Positions 1 to 8,175 of a stretch of DNA of 64,000 nt are shown piece after piece. Position 1 is the stretch's first letter; every line of letters begins with the position of its first letter. The translations under genes and the position numbers were made by a program. The DNA comes from UBA8079 sp965205535 (GTDB lineage: Bacteria > Pseudomonadota > Alphaproteobacteria > UBA6615): positions 1,488,001-1,552,000 of the forward strand of contig CBDBHH010000005.1 of NCBI GenBank assembly GCA_965205535.1, read 5' to 3'. Under the pieces are notes generated by a model. It saw only the letters and a program-made list of their open reading frames with translations, had not been told where the DNA came from and made no database searches.

Positions 1-2
1 TG

Positions 3-41
3 CTGCGCGATCCGCGCAAAATCCTCCTGACGGTGTCGTGA
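3..41 (+). CDS. 3' end of an unidentified gene (partial)
   Basis: An open frame enters from the left edge and ends at the TGA at 39-41, giving the last 12 residues LRDPRKILLTVS. It lies 15 bp upstream of the next start on the same strand, so it could be the preceding gene of an operon. Too little is present to name a family. Confidence 0.3.
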   Translation: MRDPRKILLTVS

Positions 42-56
42 ACAAGCGCGACCGAA

Positions 57-941
57 ATGGTGAATATGACGGCACGGACTTTACTGGTGTTCGGCCTGGG
101 TTACAGCGCCCGGGTCCTTGTGGACCGGCTTCGCCCCGCCGGCTGGATCGTGCGTGCGACAGCGCGCAGCGCGGAGAAGGTTGCAGAATTGCAGGCGCAG
201 GGCATCGATGCGTTTCTGTTCGATGGGACGGCGCCGATCGAAGATGGAGCCGGTGCGTTCGACGGGGTGAGCCATCTCCTCTTGTCGGTACCACCCGGTC
301 CAGACGGTGATCCGGTTCTTGGTCAACATGGTGGGGATATAGCGGCGAGGGCGGGTGACATTGCCTGGGCGGGCTATCTCTCGACCACCGGCGTCTATGG
401 CGATCGTGCGGGGGGCTGGGTGGATGAGACATCCGAGCTTACGCCCGCGACCGAGCGCGGCCGCCGACGGGTCGAGGCCGAGGCCGGTTGGTGTGGCCTC
501 TGGCGTGAGTCGGGGCTGCCGATCCATCATTTCCGCCTCGCGGGAATCTATGGCCCCGGGCGAAATGCGCTGGAGACGGTGCGGTCTGGCAGGGTGCGCC
601 GCGTGGTCAAGGAAGGTCAGGTGTTCAGCCGTACCCATGTGGCGGATATCGCGACCATTCTCGAGGCGTCGATCGCGCGGCCCAATCCCGGCGCGGCCTA
701 TAATGTGTGTGATGACGACCCGGCACCGCCCCAGGAGGTGGTGACCCACGCGTGTGAACTTCTGGGGATCGATCCGCCGCCGGAGATTCGCTTCGACGAC
801 GCCGAGATGTCGGAGATGGGCCGCAGCTTCTATGCGGAATCCAAACGGGTCTCAAACCGGCGGATCAAGGAAGAGCTTGGCGTGAATCTGGCCTATCCCG
901 ATTACCGGGCGGGGCTGGCGGCCTTGCTTGCCGACAACTGA
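57..941 (+). CDS. NAD(P)-binding epimerase/SDR-type protein (YeeZ-like)
   Basis: This 294-residue protein resembles the atypical or extended SDR (NAD-dependent epimerase/dehydratase) group that includes E. coli YeeZ. The N-terminus has a Rossmann dinucleotide-binding loop, GLGYSA, at residues 13-18. The motif STTGVYG at about 106-114 corresponds to the active-site strand of extended SDRs, and a C-terminal segment is shared with nucleoside-sugar epimerases. The substrate cannot be inferred. A second possible ATG lies at 66. Its last 40 bp overlap the 3' end of the convergent hydrolase gene, so the two messages have complementary ends. Confidence 0.75.
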   Translation: MVNMTARTLLVFGLGYSARVLVDRLRPAGWIVRATARSAEKVAELQAQGIDAFLFDGTAPIEDGAGAFDGVSHLLLSVPPGPDGDPVLGQHGGDIAARAGDIAWAGYLSTTGVYGDRAGGWVDETSELTPATERGRRRVEAEAGWCGLWRESGLPIHHFRLAGIYGPGRNALETVRSGRVRRVVKEGQVFSRTHVADIATILEASIARPNPGAAYNVCDDDPAPPQEVVTHACELLGIDPPPEIRFDDAEMSEMGRSFYAESKRVSNRRIKEELGVNLAYPDYRAGLAALLADN

Positions 942-1747
942 TCGCAAAGTCGCTCCACAACACCGACCATTCGCGCCAGATCATGGGGCTCGGACAACCG
1001 GTGGTCGCCGTCCTTGATCAGGATGAGTTCCACATCCTCCGACGTTAGCGCGTTCATGAGTTTCTGCGATTGGGTCCAGGGCACGTCGGGGTCGGCGGTG
1101 CCGTGGATCAGTCGCACGGGAATGTTCAGCGCCAGCGGCGACGTCAGGACCAGATGGTTTTGACCCTCCGTGAGCAAATCGTTCGTGATCACGTAAGGCT
1201 CGTCGGCATATTCCGATGACGCCTCGTAGAACCCCGTCTCGGCGATCTGCGCCAGCGCGCCGAGCCGCGCAGGCAGCAGGTCTTCGGTAAAATCCGCGGC
1301 GGCGGCGATGGTCACGAGCCCGGCGATATGTTGTGGGCCGGCCGCAGCGCTGATGGCTTTTGCGACGAGCGTCGCAATCCAGCCACCCATGGACGAGCCG
1401 ACCAGCACGAGATCGCCATCCAGTCCCGGCACGGTCTGGCCGGCGTGGCGGATCACGGTCAGCGCGTCGTCACGCCAGCGCCCGATGGTGCCCTCGCGAA
1501 ACACGCCACCCGATGTGCCATGTCCCGAATAATCCAGCCGCAGGAAAGCACGGCCCGTCGCGCGCGCCCAAGCTTCCAAAACAGTTGCCTTCTGGCCGGT
1601 CATATCGGACATAAAGCCGCCGAGAAACACGACACCGGGTGCGTGAATGTTGGATGTGCCGGTGCCGGACGCTTGCACCGGTGTCGCGCAGTATGCGAGG
1701 CCGGTACCGTCTTCGGCATCGACGGTCTGGATGTCGGCGGAAACCAT
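902..1747 (-). CDS. alpha/beta hydrolase
   Basis: A 281-residue alpha/beta-hydrolase fold protein. The nucleophile elbow is GSSMGG at about residues 116-121. An acidic residue follows in HGTADPDVPW near 215, and the candidate catalytic His is in DGDHRLSEPHD near 249, which completes a Ser-Asp-His triad. There is no signal peptide, so it is probably a cytoplasmic esterase, thioesterase or peptidase-like hydrolase of unknown substrate. Its ATG lies only 20 bp from the ATG of the divergent glycosyltransferase gene, so the two promoters must overlap or lie inside coding sequence, unless one true start is further downstream. Confidence 0.8.
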   Translation of the reverse strand: MVSADIQTVDAEDGTGLAYCATPVQASGTGTSNIHAPGVVFLGGFMSDMTGQKATVLEAWARATGRAFLRLDYSGHGTSGGVFREGTIGRWRDDALTVIRHAGQTVPGLDGDLVLVGSSMGGWIATLVAKAISAAAGPQHIAGLVTIAAAADFTEDLLPARLGALAQIAETGFYEASSEYADEPYVITNDLLTEGQNHLVLTSPLALNIPVRLIHGTADPDVPWTQSQKLMNALTSEDVELILIKDGDHRLSEPHDLARMVGVVERLCDQLSASKAASPAR

Positions 1748-1767
1748 CAGGGCAAGAACTTAGCTGA

Positions 1768-3012
1768 ATGAACGACGGTCCCGATTCTAACACCAAGGCT
1801 GACGACGCGGCGAGTGCGGCCAATGACACCGCCACGCGGTTGCCAGTGGTGCTGCAGGTGTTGCCCTCACTCGATGTCGGCGGCGGCGGGGTGGAGCGGA
1901 GCGCCATCGACGTGGCCGAGGCGCTGGTCCTGGCCGGCAAGACGGCGATCGTTGCTTCATCGGGCGGGCGTCAGGTGACGGAGCTTGAGCGCCGGGGCGT
2001 GCGCCATGTAGAGCTGCCGCTTGCATCGAAAAACCCGCTGACGATCCGCCGCAACATCACGCAGCTCGCCGAGCTCATCGAACGTGAACATGTGGAGCTA
2101 GTGCATGCCCGTTCCCGGGCGCCCGCCTGGAGTGCGCGCGCGGCAGCCCGGACGGCCGGGCTGCCGTTCGTCACCACGTTTCACGGCACGTATAATTTTG
2201 GCGGCGGCACCTTCGGTGCCCTGAAGAAGCGCTACAATGCCGTGATGGCCGACGGCGACATGGTGATCGCCAACTCGCAATTCATCGCCGCGCACATGAA
2301 AGAAAATTACGGGGTGCCCGATGCGTGCATCCGCACGATCCCCCGCGGCATCGACACGGCGCGCTTCGACGCCGAGGGTTTCAATCCCAACCGGATGGTC
2401 GATGTGTCGACCCGCTGGCGCCTGGATGACGAGAACGCGGTCGTCACGCTGCCGGGCCGACTGACACGGTGGAAGGGCCAGCTCCTGTTCATCGAGGCCC
2501 TGGCGCGGCTGAAAGCACGTCGCGGGTCGGAGAATTTTCGGCTTACAGGCTTGCTGGTTGGCTCCGACCAGGGACGCGAGGCCTATCGCCGGGAGCTGGA
2601 AGAACGGATTTCCGAAATGGGTCTCGGCGGCGATGTGCAGATTGTCGGCCATTGTGAAGACATGCCCGCCGCCTACATGCTGTCGGACGTGGTGGTGTCG
2701 GCCTCGACCGACCCCGAGGCATTCGGCCGCGTGATCGCCGAGGCCCAGGCCATGGGCCGGCCCGTGGTGGTGGCGGACCATGGTGGGGCGACCGAACAGG
2801 TGCTGGCGGGTGAGACCGGGTGGCTGTTTACACCGGGTGATCCGGAGAGTTTCGCGGACGCGCTGGAGGCGGCACTCACGTTGGATACGGCGAAGCGTGA
2901 GGCGCTCGCCGTGCGCGCGGCTGTGCATGTGCGCGAGAATTTCTCCAAGGCCGGCATGTGCGCCGACACGTTGCGGGTCTATGCCGCCCTTCATGAGGCA
3001 CGGGCGCGATGA
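1768..3012 (+). CDS. glycosyltransferase family 4 (GT-B)
   Basis: A 414-residue GT-B glycosyltransferase of the GT4 type. After a low-complexity N-terminus of about 25 residues comes the acceptor domain, with a glycine-rich loop (LDVGGGGVERS). The C-terminal donor domain carries the retaining-GT signature with two glutamates in EAFGRVIAEAQAMGRPV, at about 317-333. Such enzymes transfer nucleotide-activated sugars, usually in lipopolysaccharide core or exopolysaccharide assembly on the inner face of the cytoplasmic membrane. The stop overlaps the start of the following GT9 gene (ATGA), so the two are probably translationally coupled and act in one glycan pathway. Confidence 0.85.
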   Translation: MNDGPDSNTKADDAASAANDTATRLPVVLQVLPSLDVGGGGVERSAIDVAEALVLAGKTAIVASSGGRQVTELERRGVRHVELPLASKNPLTIRRNITQLAELIEREHVELVHARSRAPAWSARAAARTAGLPFVTTFHGTYNFGGGTFGALKKRYNAVMADGDMVIANSQFIAAHMKENYGVPDACIRTIPRGIDTARFDAEGFNPNRMVDVSTRWRLDDENAVVTLPGRLTRWKGQLLFIEALARLKARRGSENFRLTGLLVGSDQGREAYRRELEERISEMGLGGDVQIVGHCEDMPAAYMLSDVVVSASTDPEAFGRVIAEAQAMGRPVVVADHGGATEQVLAGETGWLFTPGDPESFADALEAALTLDTAKREALAVRAAVHVRENFSKAGMCADTLRVYAALHEARAR

Positions 3013-3935
3013 GTGCTGAACGTATTCTGGTGATCAAGCTGGGGGCACTGGGTGACGTCGTCCAGGCGACGGGCCCGTTTGCGGCGATCCGTGCCCATCA
3101 CCCAGACGCGCATATCACGCTGCTCACATCGCCGGCCTTCGGCGATTTTCTCGGCGCCGCCGACTGGTTCGATGAGGTCTGGGCCGATGAGCGGCCGAAC
3201 TGGCGAAACTTCTGGGGCTGGTATCGCCTGCGGTTCCGGTTGCGTTTCGGCCGGTTCGATCGTGCCTATGATCTGCAGACCTCGGATCGCTCGAGCCTCT
3301 ATTACCAACTCATGCTGCCCGGGCGCCGGCCGGCCTGGTCGGGCATCGCACGCGGCGCTGCGTTGCGTCACAAGAATCCCGACCGCGATAACATGCACAC
3401 GATCGACCGCCAGGCCGACCAACTCGCGGTCGCAGGAATCGAGAATGTGCCAGCGCCTTCGCTCGACTGGGTGCAGGCCGACACGGCGCGCTTCGGTATC
3501 ACTGGTCCCTATGTGTTGCTGGTGCCCGGCGGGTCGGCTCACCGGCCCGAGAAGCGCTGGCCGGTGGGTTCCTTCACCGAGCTGGCGCGCCGCCTCGTCG
3601 CGCGCGGCGTGACGCCGGTCCTCGTCGGCGCGGGTGCGGACGCACATGCGACCGGCACCATTGCGTCCTTTTGCCCCGATGCGATGGACCTGACATCCGA
3701 CACGAGCTTCGCCGAAATCGTCGCCCTGGCGCGGGGTGCGAAGGGTGCGGTCGGCAACGATACGGGCCCGATGCATGTCATCGCGACGGCCGGCTGCCGG
3801 TCGGTTGCACTCTATTCGTTTGCGTCTGATCCGGCGCTGTGCGCCCAGAAAGGGGCGGATGTGACCATACTGCGCCGTGATCTTCTGACCGAACTTTCCG
3901 TCGACGAGGTTGAAGCGGCGCTCCGACTGGACTAA
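3009..3935 (+). CDS. glycosyltransferase family 9 (heptosyltransferase-like)
   Basis: A 308-residue GT-B enzyme of the ADP-heptose:LPS heptosyltransferase family. The N-terminus (ILVIKLGALGDVVQATG) is the classic GT9 acceptor-domain start. In the C-terminal half, VPGGSAHRPEKRWP and the conserved GNDTGPMH motif (about 250-257) bind the nucleotide-sugar donor. The likely role is transfer of heptose or a related sugar to the LPS inner core. It overlaps the upstream GT4 gene by 4 bp. The exact sugar cannot be read from sequence. Confidence 0.85.
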   Translation: MSAERILVIKLGALGDVVQATGPFAAIRAHHPDAHITLLTSPAFGDFLGAADWFDEVWADERPNWRNFWGWYRLRFRLRFGRFDRAYDLQTSDRSSLYYQLMLPGRRPAWSGIARGAALRHKNPDRDNMHTIDRQADQLAVAGIENVPAPSLDWVQADTARFGITGPYVLLVPGGSAHRPEKRWPVGSFTELARRLVARGVTPVLVGAGADAHATGTIASFCPDAMDLTSDTSFAEIVALARGAKGAVGNDTGPMHVIATAGCRSVALYSFASDPALCAQKGADVTILRRDLLTELSVDEVEAALRLD

Positions 3936-4001
3936 ATCCCGCACACGCGCTCGGTTTTGGTTAACCGGGCGTTTGGATATTTGAGAGACAACGGAACCGA
4001 T

Positions 4002-6014
4002 ATGGCAGACCCAGCATCCGCGAACCAGGTCACGATCACACTGCCCGATGGCAGCACGCGCGTCTTTGACGATGCGGTGACCGGTGCCGCGTTGGCGGCC
4101 GACATCGGTCCCGGCCTGGCCAAGGCCGCACTCGCTGTCCGCGTGGACGGCGAAATCCGTGATCTGGCACGGACGATCGAGGTTGATGCCGAAGTTTCGA
4201 TTATCACCATCAAGGACGAGGATGCGCTCGAGCTGATCCGTCACGATGCGGCCCATGTGCTGGCCGAGGCTGTCCAGGAATTGTTCCCCGGCACGCAGAT
4301 CACCTTCGGTCCGTCGACGGAAGACGGCTTCTATTACGACTTCCACCGGGCGGAGGCTTTCTCGTCGGACGATTTCGAGGCCATCGAGAAGAAGATGGAA
4401 GAGATCGTGTCGCGCGATGAGGAAATCATTCGCGAGGTCTGGTCGCGCGACGAGGTGCGAGCGTATTTCGAGAAAGAAGGCGAGACCTTCAAGGCCGAAT
4501 GGGTCGGCGAACTGCCCGAGGGCGAAGACATCACGATGTACCGCCAGGGGGACTGGGTCGATCTGTGTCGCGGCCCGCATCTGTCGTCGACGGGAAAGCT
4601 GCCCAAGGCGTTCAAGCTGATGAAGCTCGCCGGTGCCTACTGGCGCGGTGATGCTGCGAATGATCAGCTGCAGCGCATCTACGGCACGGCCTGGCGCAAC
4701 GAGAAGGAACTCAAGGCCCACCTGACGATGATCGAGGAGGCCGAGAAGCGCGACCATCGGCGAATCGGCCGCGAGATGGACCTGTTTCATATGCAGGAAG
4801 CCGCCGTCGGCTCGGTCTTCTGGCACCCCAAGGGCTGGACGCTCTATCGGGCATGCGAAGACTATATGCGCACGCGCCTCGACGGGGCCGGCTACACGGA
4901 AGTGAAGACGCCCCAGCTCGTCGACCGGGCCTTGTGGGAACGCTCGGGCCATTGGGAGAAGTTCCGCGAGCACATGTTCGTGGCGGAAGTGGACGAGAGC
5001 GATCCGGCCGCGCACGGCCACGACCATGATCACGATGCGCCCTCGACCCAGGCCAACCGGATGCTGGCGCTGAAGCCGATGAACTGCCCCTGTCATGTGC
5101 AGATTTTCAGCAACTCCGGCATGAAGAGTTATCGTGATCTGCCGATGCGCATGGCCGAGTTCGGATCCTGCCATCGCTACGAGCCCTCGGGCGCGCTGCA
5201 CGGCATCATGCGGGTGCGCGCGTTCACGCAAGATGACGCTCATATCTTCTGCACCGAGGATCAGATCGTCGAAGAGACGAAGTCCTTCTGCGAACTGCTG
5301 CTGTCGGTCTATCGGGACTTCGGTTTCGAAGAGGTGGCGGTGAAGTTCTCCGACAGGCCCGAGGTGCGCGCCGGCGACGACGCGACATGGGACCGGGCGG
5401 AAGAGGCGTTGATGGAAGCGACGAAAGCTGCCGGCCTCGACTTCACGCTCAATCCGGGCGAGGGCGCCTTCTACGGGCCGAAGCTTGAGTTTGTCCTGCG
5501 CGACGCGATTGGTCGGGACTGGCAGTGCGGTACCCTGCAGGTGGATTTCGTGCTGCCCGAGCGCCTCGATGCGAGCTACATCGACGAAAGCGGCGAGAAG
5601 GCGAGGCCGGTCATGTTGCACCGTGCGATCCTCGGATCCTTCGAGCGGTTCCTCGGTATCCTGATCGAGAACTATGCGGGCCGCTTCCCGCTATGGCTGG
5701 CGCCGACCCAGGTGGTGGTGGCGACAATCACGAGCGACGCCAACGATTACGCCGAAGAGGTCGCGGCGGCCTGCCGTGCCGCAGGCCTGCGGGTCGAGGC
5801 CGATCTTCGCAATGAGAAAATCAACTACAAGGTGCGTGAGCACAGCCACGCCCATGTGCCGGCGATCCTGGTTGTGGGGCGCCGTGAGGCCGAGGAGGGC
5901 ACGGTTGCCGTGCGTCGCCTCGGATCGAAGGAACAGGAAGTGCTTGCGTTGGGCGACGCGGTCGGCAAACTAAGCGCCGAAGCCGAAAGCCCGGCGGCCA
6001 AACACGCCGCCTAG
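4002..6014 (+). CDS. thrS: threonine--tRNA ligase
   Basis: Class II aminoacyl-tRNA synthetase that charges tRNA-Thr, 670 residues. In order: TGS domain (about 8-70), the SAD editing domain with HDAAH at about 81-85, the catalytic core with the zinc-ligand region PMNCPCH at about 360-366, motif 2 around FGSCHRYEPSGALHG, and a C-terminal anticodon-binding domain (about 570-660). I chose the ATG at 4002 because it is preceded by a GAGAG-type ribosome site. The upstream TTG at 3957 would add 15 residues not expected in the family. A His/Asp-rich insert (HGHDHDHD) at about 338-346 sits just before the catalytic zinc region. infC follows within 45 bp. Confidence 0.97.
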   Translation: MADPASANQVTITLPDGSTRVFDDAVTGAALAADIGPGLAKAALAVRVDGEIRDLARTIEVDAEVSIITIKDEDALELIRHDAAHVLAEAVQELFPGTQITFGPSTEDGFYYDFHRAEAFSSDDFEAIEKKMEEIVSRDEEIIREVWSRDEVRAYFEKEGETFKAEWVGELPEGEDITMYRQGDWVDLCRGPHLSSTGKLPKAFKLMKLAGAYWRGDAANDQLQRIYGTAWRNEKELKAHLTMIEEAEKRDHRRIGREMDLFHMQEAAVGSVFWHPKGWTLYRACEDYMRTRLDGAGYTEVKTPQLVDRALWERSGHWEKFREHMFVAEVDESDPAAHGHDHDHDAPSTQANRMLALKPMNCPCHVQIFSNSGMKSYRDLPMRMAEFGSCHRYEPSGALHGIMRVRAFTQDDAHIFCTEDQIVEETKSFCELLLSVYRDFGFEEVAVKFSDRPEVRAGDDATWDRAEEALMEATKAAGLDFTLNPGEGAFYGPKLEFVLRDAIGRDWQCGTLQVDFVLPERLDASYIDESGEKARPVMLHRAILGSFERFLGILIENYAGRFPLWLAPTQVVVATITSDANDYAEEVAAACRAAGLRVEADLRNEKINYKVREHSHAHVPAILVVGRREAEEGTVAVRRLGSKEQEVLALGDAVGKLSAEAESPAAKHAA

Positions 6015-6056
6015 TGCGACCGGCAACACGAAAACAACATTGAATGGAGAATTGTA

Positions 6057-6596
6057 ATCGCTAGACGACCAGTAGATCAGAGCCCCCCGAAGAAGGATGG
6101 GCCGCGCACCAATGAGGACATTACCGTCACCCAGGTACGCCTCGTTGACGAGAACGGCGAACAGGTTGGCGTCGTCGATACGCCCGCCGCACTGCAGCGC
6201 GCCATGGATGTAGGGCTCGACCTGGTAGAGGTGTCACCGAACGCCGATCCGCCGGTTTGCAAGATTATCGATCACGGGAAGCTCAAATATCAGGAGCAGA
6301 AGAAGCGCAACGAGGCGCGCAAGAAGCAGAAGACGATCGACGTCAAGGAGATCAAGCTTCGCCCCAACATCGACACCCATGATTATGATGTGAAGATGCG
6401 CAACGCCCGCCGGTTCATCGATGACGGTGACAAGGTGAAGGTGACCCTGCGCTTCCGCGGCCGCGAGATGGCCCATCAGGATCTGGGCGCCCAGGTGCTC
6501 GAGCGGGTTCGTACCGAACTCGACGAGATCGCGAAGGTCGAACAGATGCCGAAGATGGAAGGCCGCCAGATGGTGATGGTGATCTCACCGCGCTAG
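6057..6596 (+). CDS. infC: translation initiation factor IF-3, non-canonical start codon
   Basis: IF-3 binds the 30S subunit and proofreads initiator tRNA and start codons. The family N-terminus is visible (ARRPVDQ, then KDGPRTNEDITVTQVRL), but the frame is open only from 6015 and has no ATG, GTG or TTG before the internal Met at 6204. A GGAG ribosome site at 6046-6049 sits 7 nt upstream of ATC at 6057, giving 179 residues of normal length. The ATT at 6051 would be only 1 nt from the GGAG. Rare starts of this type are known for infC, where IF-3 discriminates against them and so represses itself. The IF-3 N-domain, a Lys-rich linker (EQKKRNEARKKQK) and the C-domain are complete. Confidence 0.93.
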   Translation: MARRPVDQSPPKKDGPRTNEDITVTQVRLVDENGEQVGVVDTPAALQRAMDVGLDLVEVSPNADPPVCKIIDHGKLKYQEQKKRNEARKKQKTIDVKEIKLRPNIDTHDYDVKMRNARRFIDDGDKVKVTLRFRGREMAHQDLGAQVLERVRTELDEIAKVEQMPKMEGRQMVMVISPR

Positions 6597-6624
6597 TCGA
6601 CCCAATTCACGATCTAGAATTCCG

Positions 6625-6656
6625 AAAGCCCCGCGCGGTTCCCGCCCGGGGCTTTT
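6625..6656 (+). terminator. rho-independent terminator after infC
   Basis: A hairpin with arms AAAGCCCCG / CGGGGCTTT is followed by a short T run. It lies 29 bp after the infC stop and just beyond the 3' end of the convergent alternative oxidase gene, so it may serve both strands. Confidence 0.8.
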
Positions 6657-6668
6657 GATTTGTGGTGT

Positions 6669-7346
6669 TCAGCCGGTCGGTGCCGACGGGCCCGACCCCG
6701 TCGGCTGCTCACCGGCGTCCATCTGATCGGCGAATTTGTGGTTTCGGTCGCGGTGGCCCGCCTCGTCCTCGCGCACCACGAGCACCACGTCGCGCAGGGT
6801 CGCGTCGGCCGGGAGGTTCCAATAGTCGATCGCGATCTGCGGGGCGGCCACATTCTCCTGCCGCCCGGCATCGATCTCGCCCAGATAATGGGTGTAGCTG
6901 ATGACGGCCTCTTCCTCGAAATAGCCGACCACCCGGTGTGCGGTCCGGGGCGCGAAGAGATAGAGGAAGAAGTAGAAGTTGTAGAAGATCGCCTGGGTGA
7001 CCATCACCACGAACCGCTCGAACGTGGTCGGCTGGGCGACCTGGACGAAGGTCATCAGATGCATGCGCTCATTGTCGGCTTCTTCCAGCAATTCGCGGAT
7101 CCAGCCCTGGTCGTCACGGATATGACGCAACGCCTTGAGATGCTGCAGCAGCCCGCCGACCATGCCCGGGACGGCGGCGACGGTCTCCAGCACGATGGCG
7201 CGGTGGCCATAACGCCTGGCGAAAAACCAATCTGCGAAGAAGCGCAGGAACTTCACCAGGGTGAAGGCGAAATGGTCGCTGAAGCCGTGAGGCGAGCGGT
7301 GCGGTGACGCGTACTCTGCGGCCGAAATCTGGCTGTCTGTGGTCAT
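6669..7346 (-). CDS. aox: alternative oxidase (AOX), cyanide-insensitive ubiquinol oxidase
   Basis: A 225-residue di-iron ubiquinol oxidase that reduces oxygen to water without proton pumping, as a monotopic inner-membrane protein. All four iron-ligand motifs are present: LET near 52, EEADNERMHL near 86-96, FEEEAVISYTH near 142-152 and EDEAGHRDRNH near 192-203. Between them lies a hydrophobic membrane-associating stretch (FERFVVMVTQAIFYNFYFFLYLF region). The length is typical of bacterial AOX, which lacks the plant N-terminal extension. It is the first gene, by position, of a minus-strand block that interrupts the infC-rpmI region, but it is separated from the other three by about 120 bp and may be transcribed alone. 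Confidence 0.93.
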   Translation of the reverse strand: MTTDSQISAAEYASPHRSPHGFSDHFAFTLVKFLRFFADWFFARRYGHRAIVLETVAAVPGMVGGLLQHLKALRHIRDDQGWIRELLEEADNERMHLMTFVQVAQPTTFERFVVMVTQAIFYNFYFFLYLFAPRTAHRVVGYFEEEAVISYTHYLGEIDAGRQENVAAPQIAIDYWNLPADATLRDVVLVVREDEAGHRDRNHKFADQMDAGEQPTGSGPSAPTG

Positions 7347-7462
7347 CTCACATCGCTCCTTATCGGTGCTTCCGGGACGAACGCTGGCCTTCAGTCATCA
7401 AATGGTGCGCGCCCTAATTCTTGGCAAGGCGTGAGGTGCGGCGTGAGGTCGCGCGTGCAAAA

Positions 7463-8173
7463 TCATCTAGCCGACGCTGCAACCTCCAGGAGAATTGCCG
7501 CCAGTTCATCGGGTGCGGACAGTTGCGGCGCATGGTCGGTATCCAGGGTGTACATGCGTTTCTGCAGCTCGTTGAAGACGGACCGGTCCTGCAGGGTTTC
7601 GATATAGACACGGCGCACACGCGCAAAACTATCGTCACTGAGTTGCAGCCTGGAGCGCCGCCCGCCCTCGGGCTGGGGGGTGAGTTGCGCTGCCGCGGCC
7701 GTTGCGTCCGCCGGGTCCGCGGTGTTGTAGAACACGTCGACAGCAGACGCCGGATCGATCATCGACAGATGCCCGTCGTCAGAATAGCTCACCCGCGCAT
7801 GGGCGCCGGTCATCCAGTCCTCCCAGGCCCGGTCATAGAAATCGACGATGGATTCGCCGTCCGGCAGCAGGAAGGCGCAGAGGTAGATCGCGACCGAGAT
7901 GGCGTCGGGCCGCAATTCCGACGTCTGCGCTGCCACGGTGCCGCCCATGGAATGGCCGACCAGGATCACGGGTGAGGTGGCTGCGTCGATCAGCGCCGCC
8001 ACATGCCCGGCATACATCATCGTGGTGACGTCGCCGGGGGCGGTGTCGTCATTGCCGTTGCCGGGCAGGTCCACGGCGACGGCTGTGTGGCCGGCCCCTT
8101 CGAGCAACGGCACGACCCGCGACCAGGCCCATGCGCCCTGCCAGGCCCCGTGCACCAGGACGAAGGTTGCCAT
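7463..8173 (-). CDS. alpha/beta hydrolase (plant methylesterase-like)
   Basis: A 236-residue protein starting at the ATG at 8173. It begins FVLVHGAWQGAWAW, the oxyanion-hole strand typical of the SABP2/hydroxynitrile-lyase-like branch, and has the nucleophile elbow GHSMGG near residue 80. A C-terminal His in DTDHAPQLSAP completes the likely triad. The start follows the stop of the upstream 2-oxoglutarate oxygenase by 2 bp, so they form one transcription unit with the SDR before it. The substrate is unknown; esters or small lactones are plausible for the family. Confidence 0.82.
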   Translation of the reverse strand: MATFVLVHGAWQGAWAWSRVVPLLEGAGHTAVAVDLPGNGNDDTAPGDVTTMMYAGHVAALIDAATSPVILVGHSMGGTVAAQTSELRPDAISVAIYLCAFLLPDGESIVDFYDRAWEDWMTGAHARVSYSDDGHLSMIDPASAVDVFYNTADPADATAAAAQLTPQPEGGRRSRLQLSDDSFARVRRVYIETLQDRSVFNELQKRMYTLDTDHAPQLSAPDELAAILLEVAASAR

Positions 8174-8175
8174 TG

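Noticed and set aside
2991..5621. 876-residue open frame on the minus strand
   Set aside because: It is antisense to thrS and the GT9 gene, has Arg/His-rich composition and no domain, and is a by-product of GC-rich codon usage.
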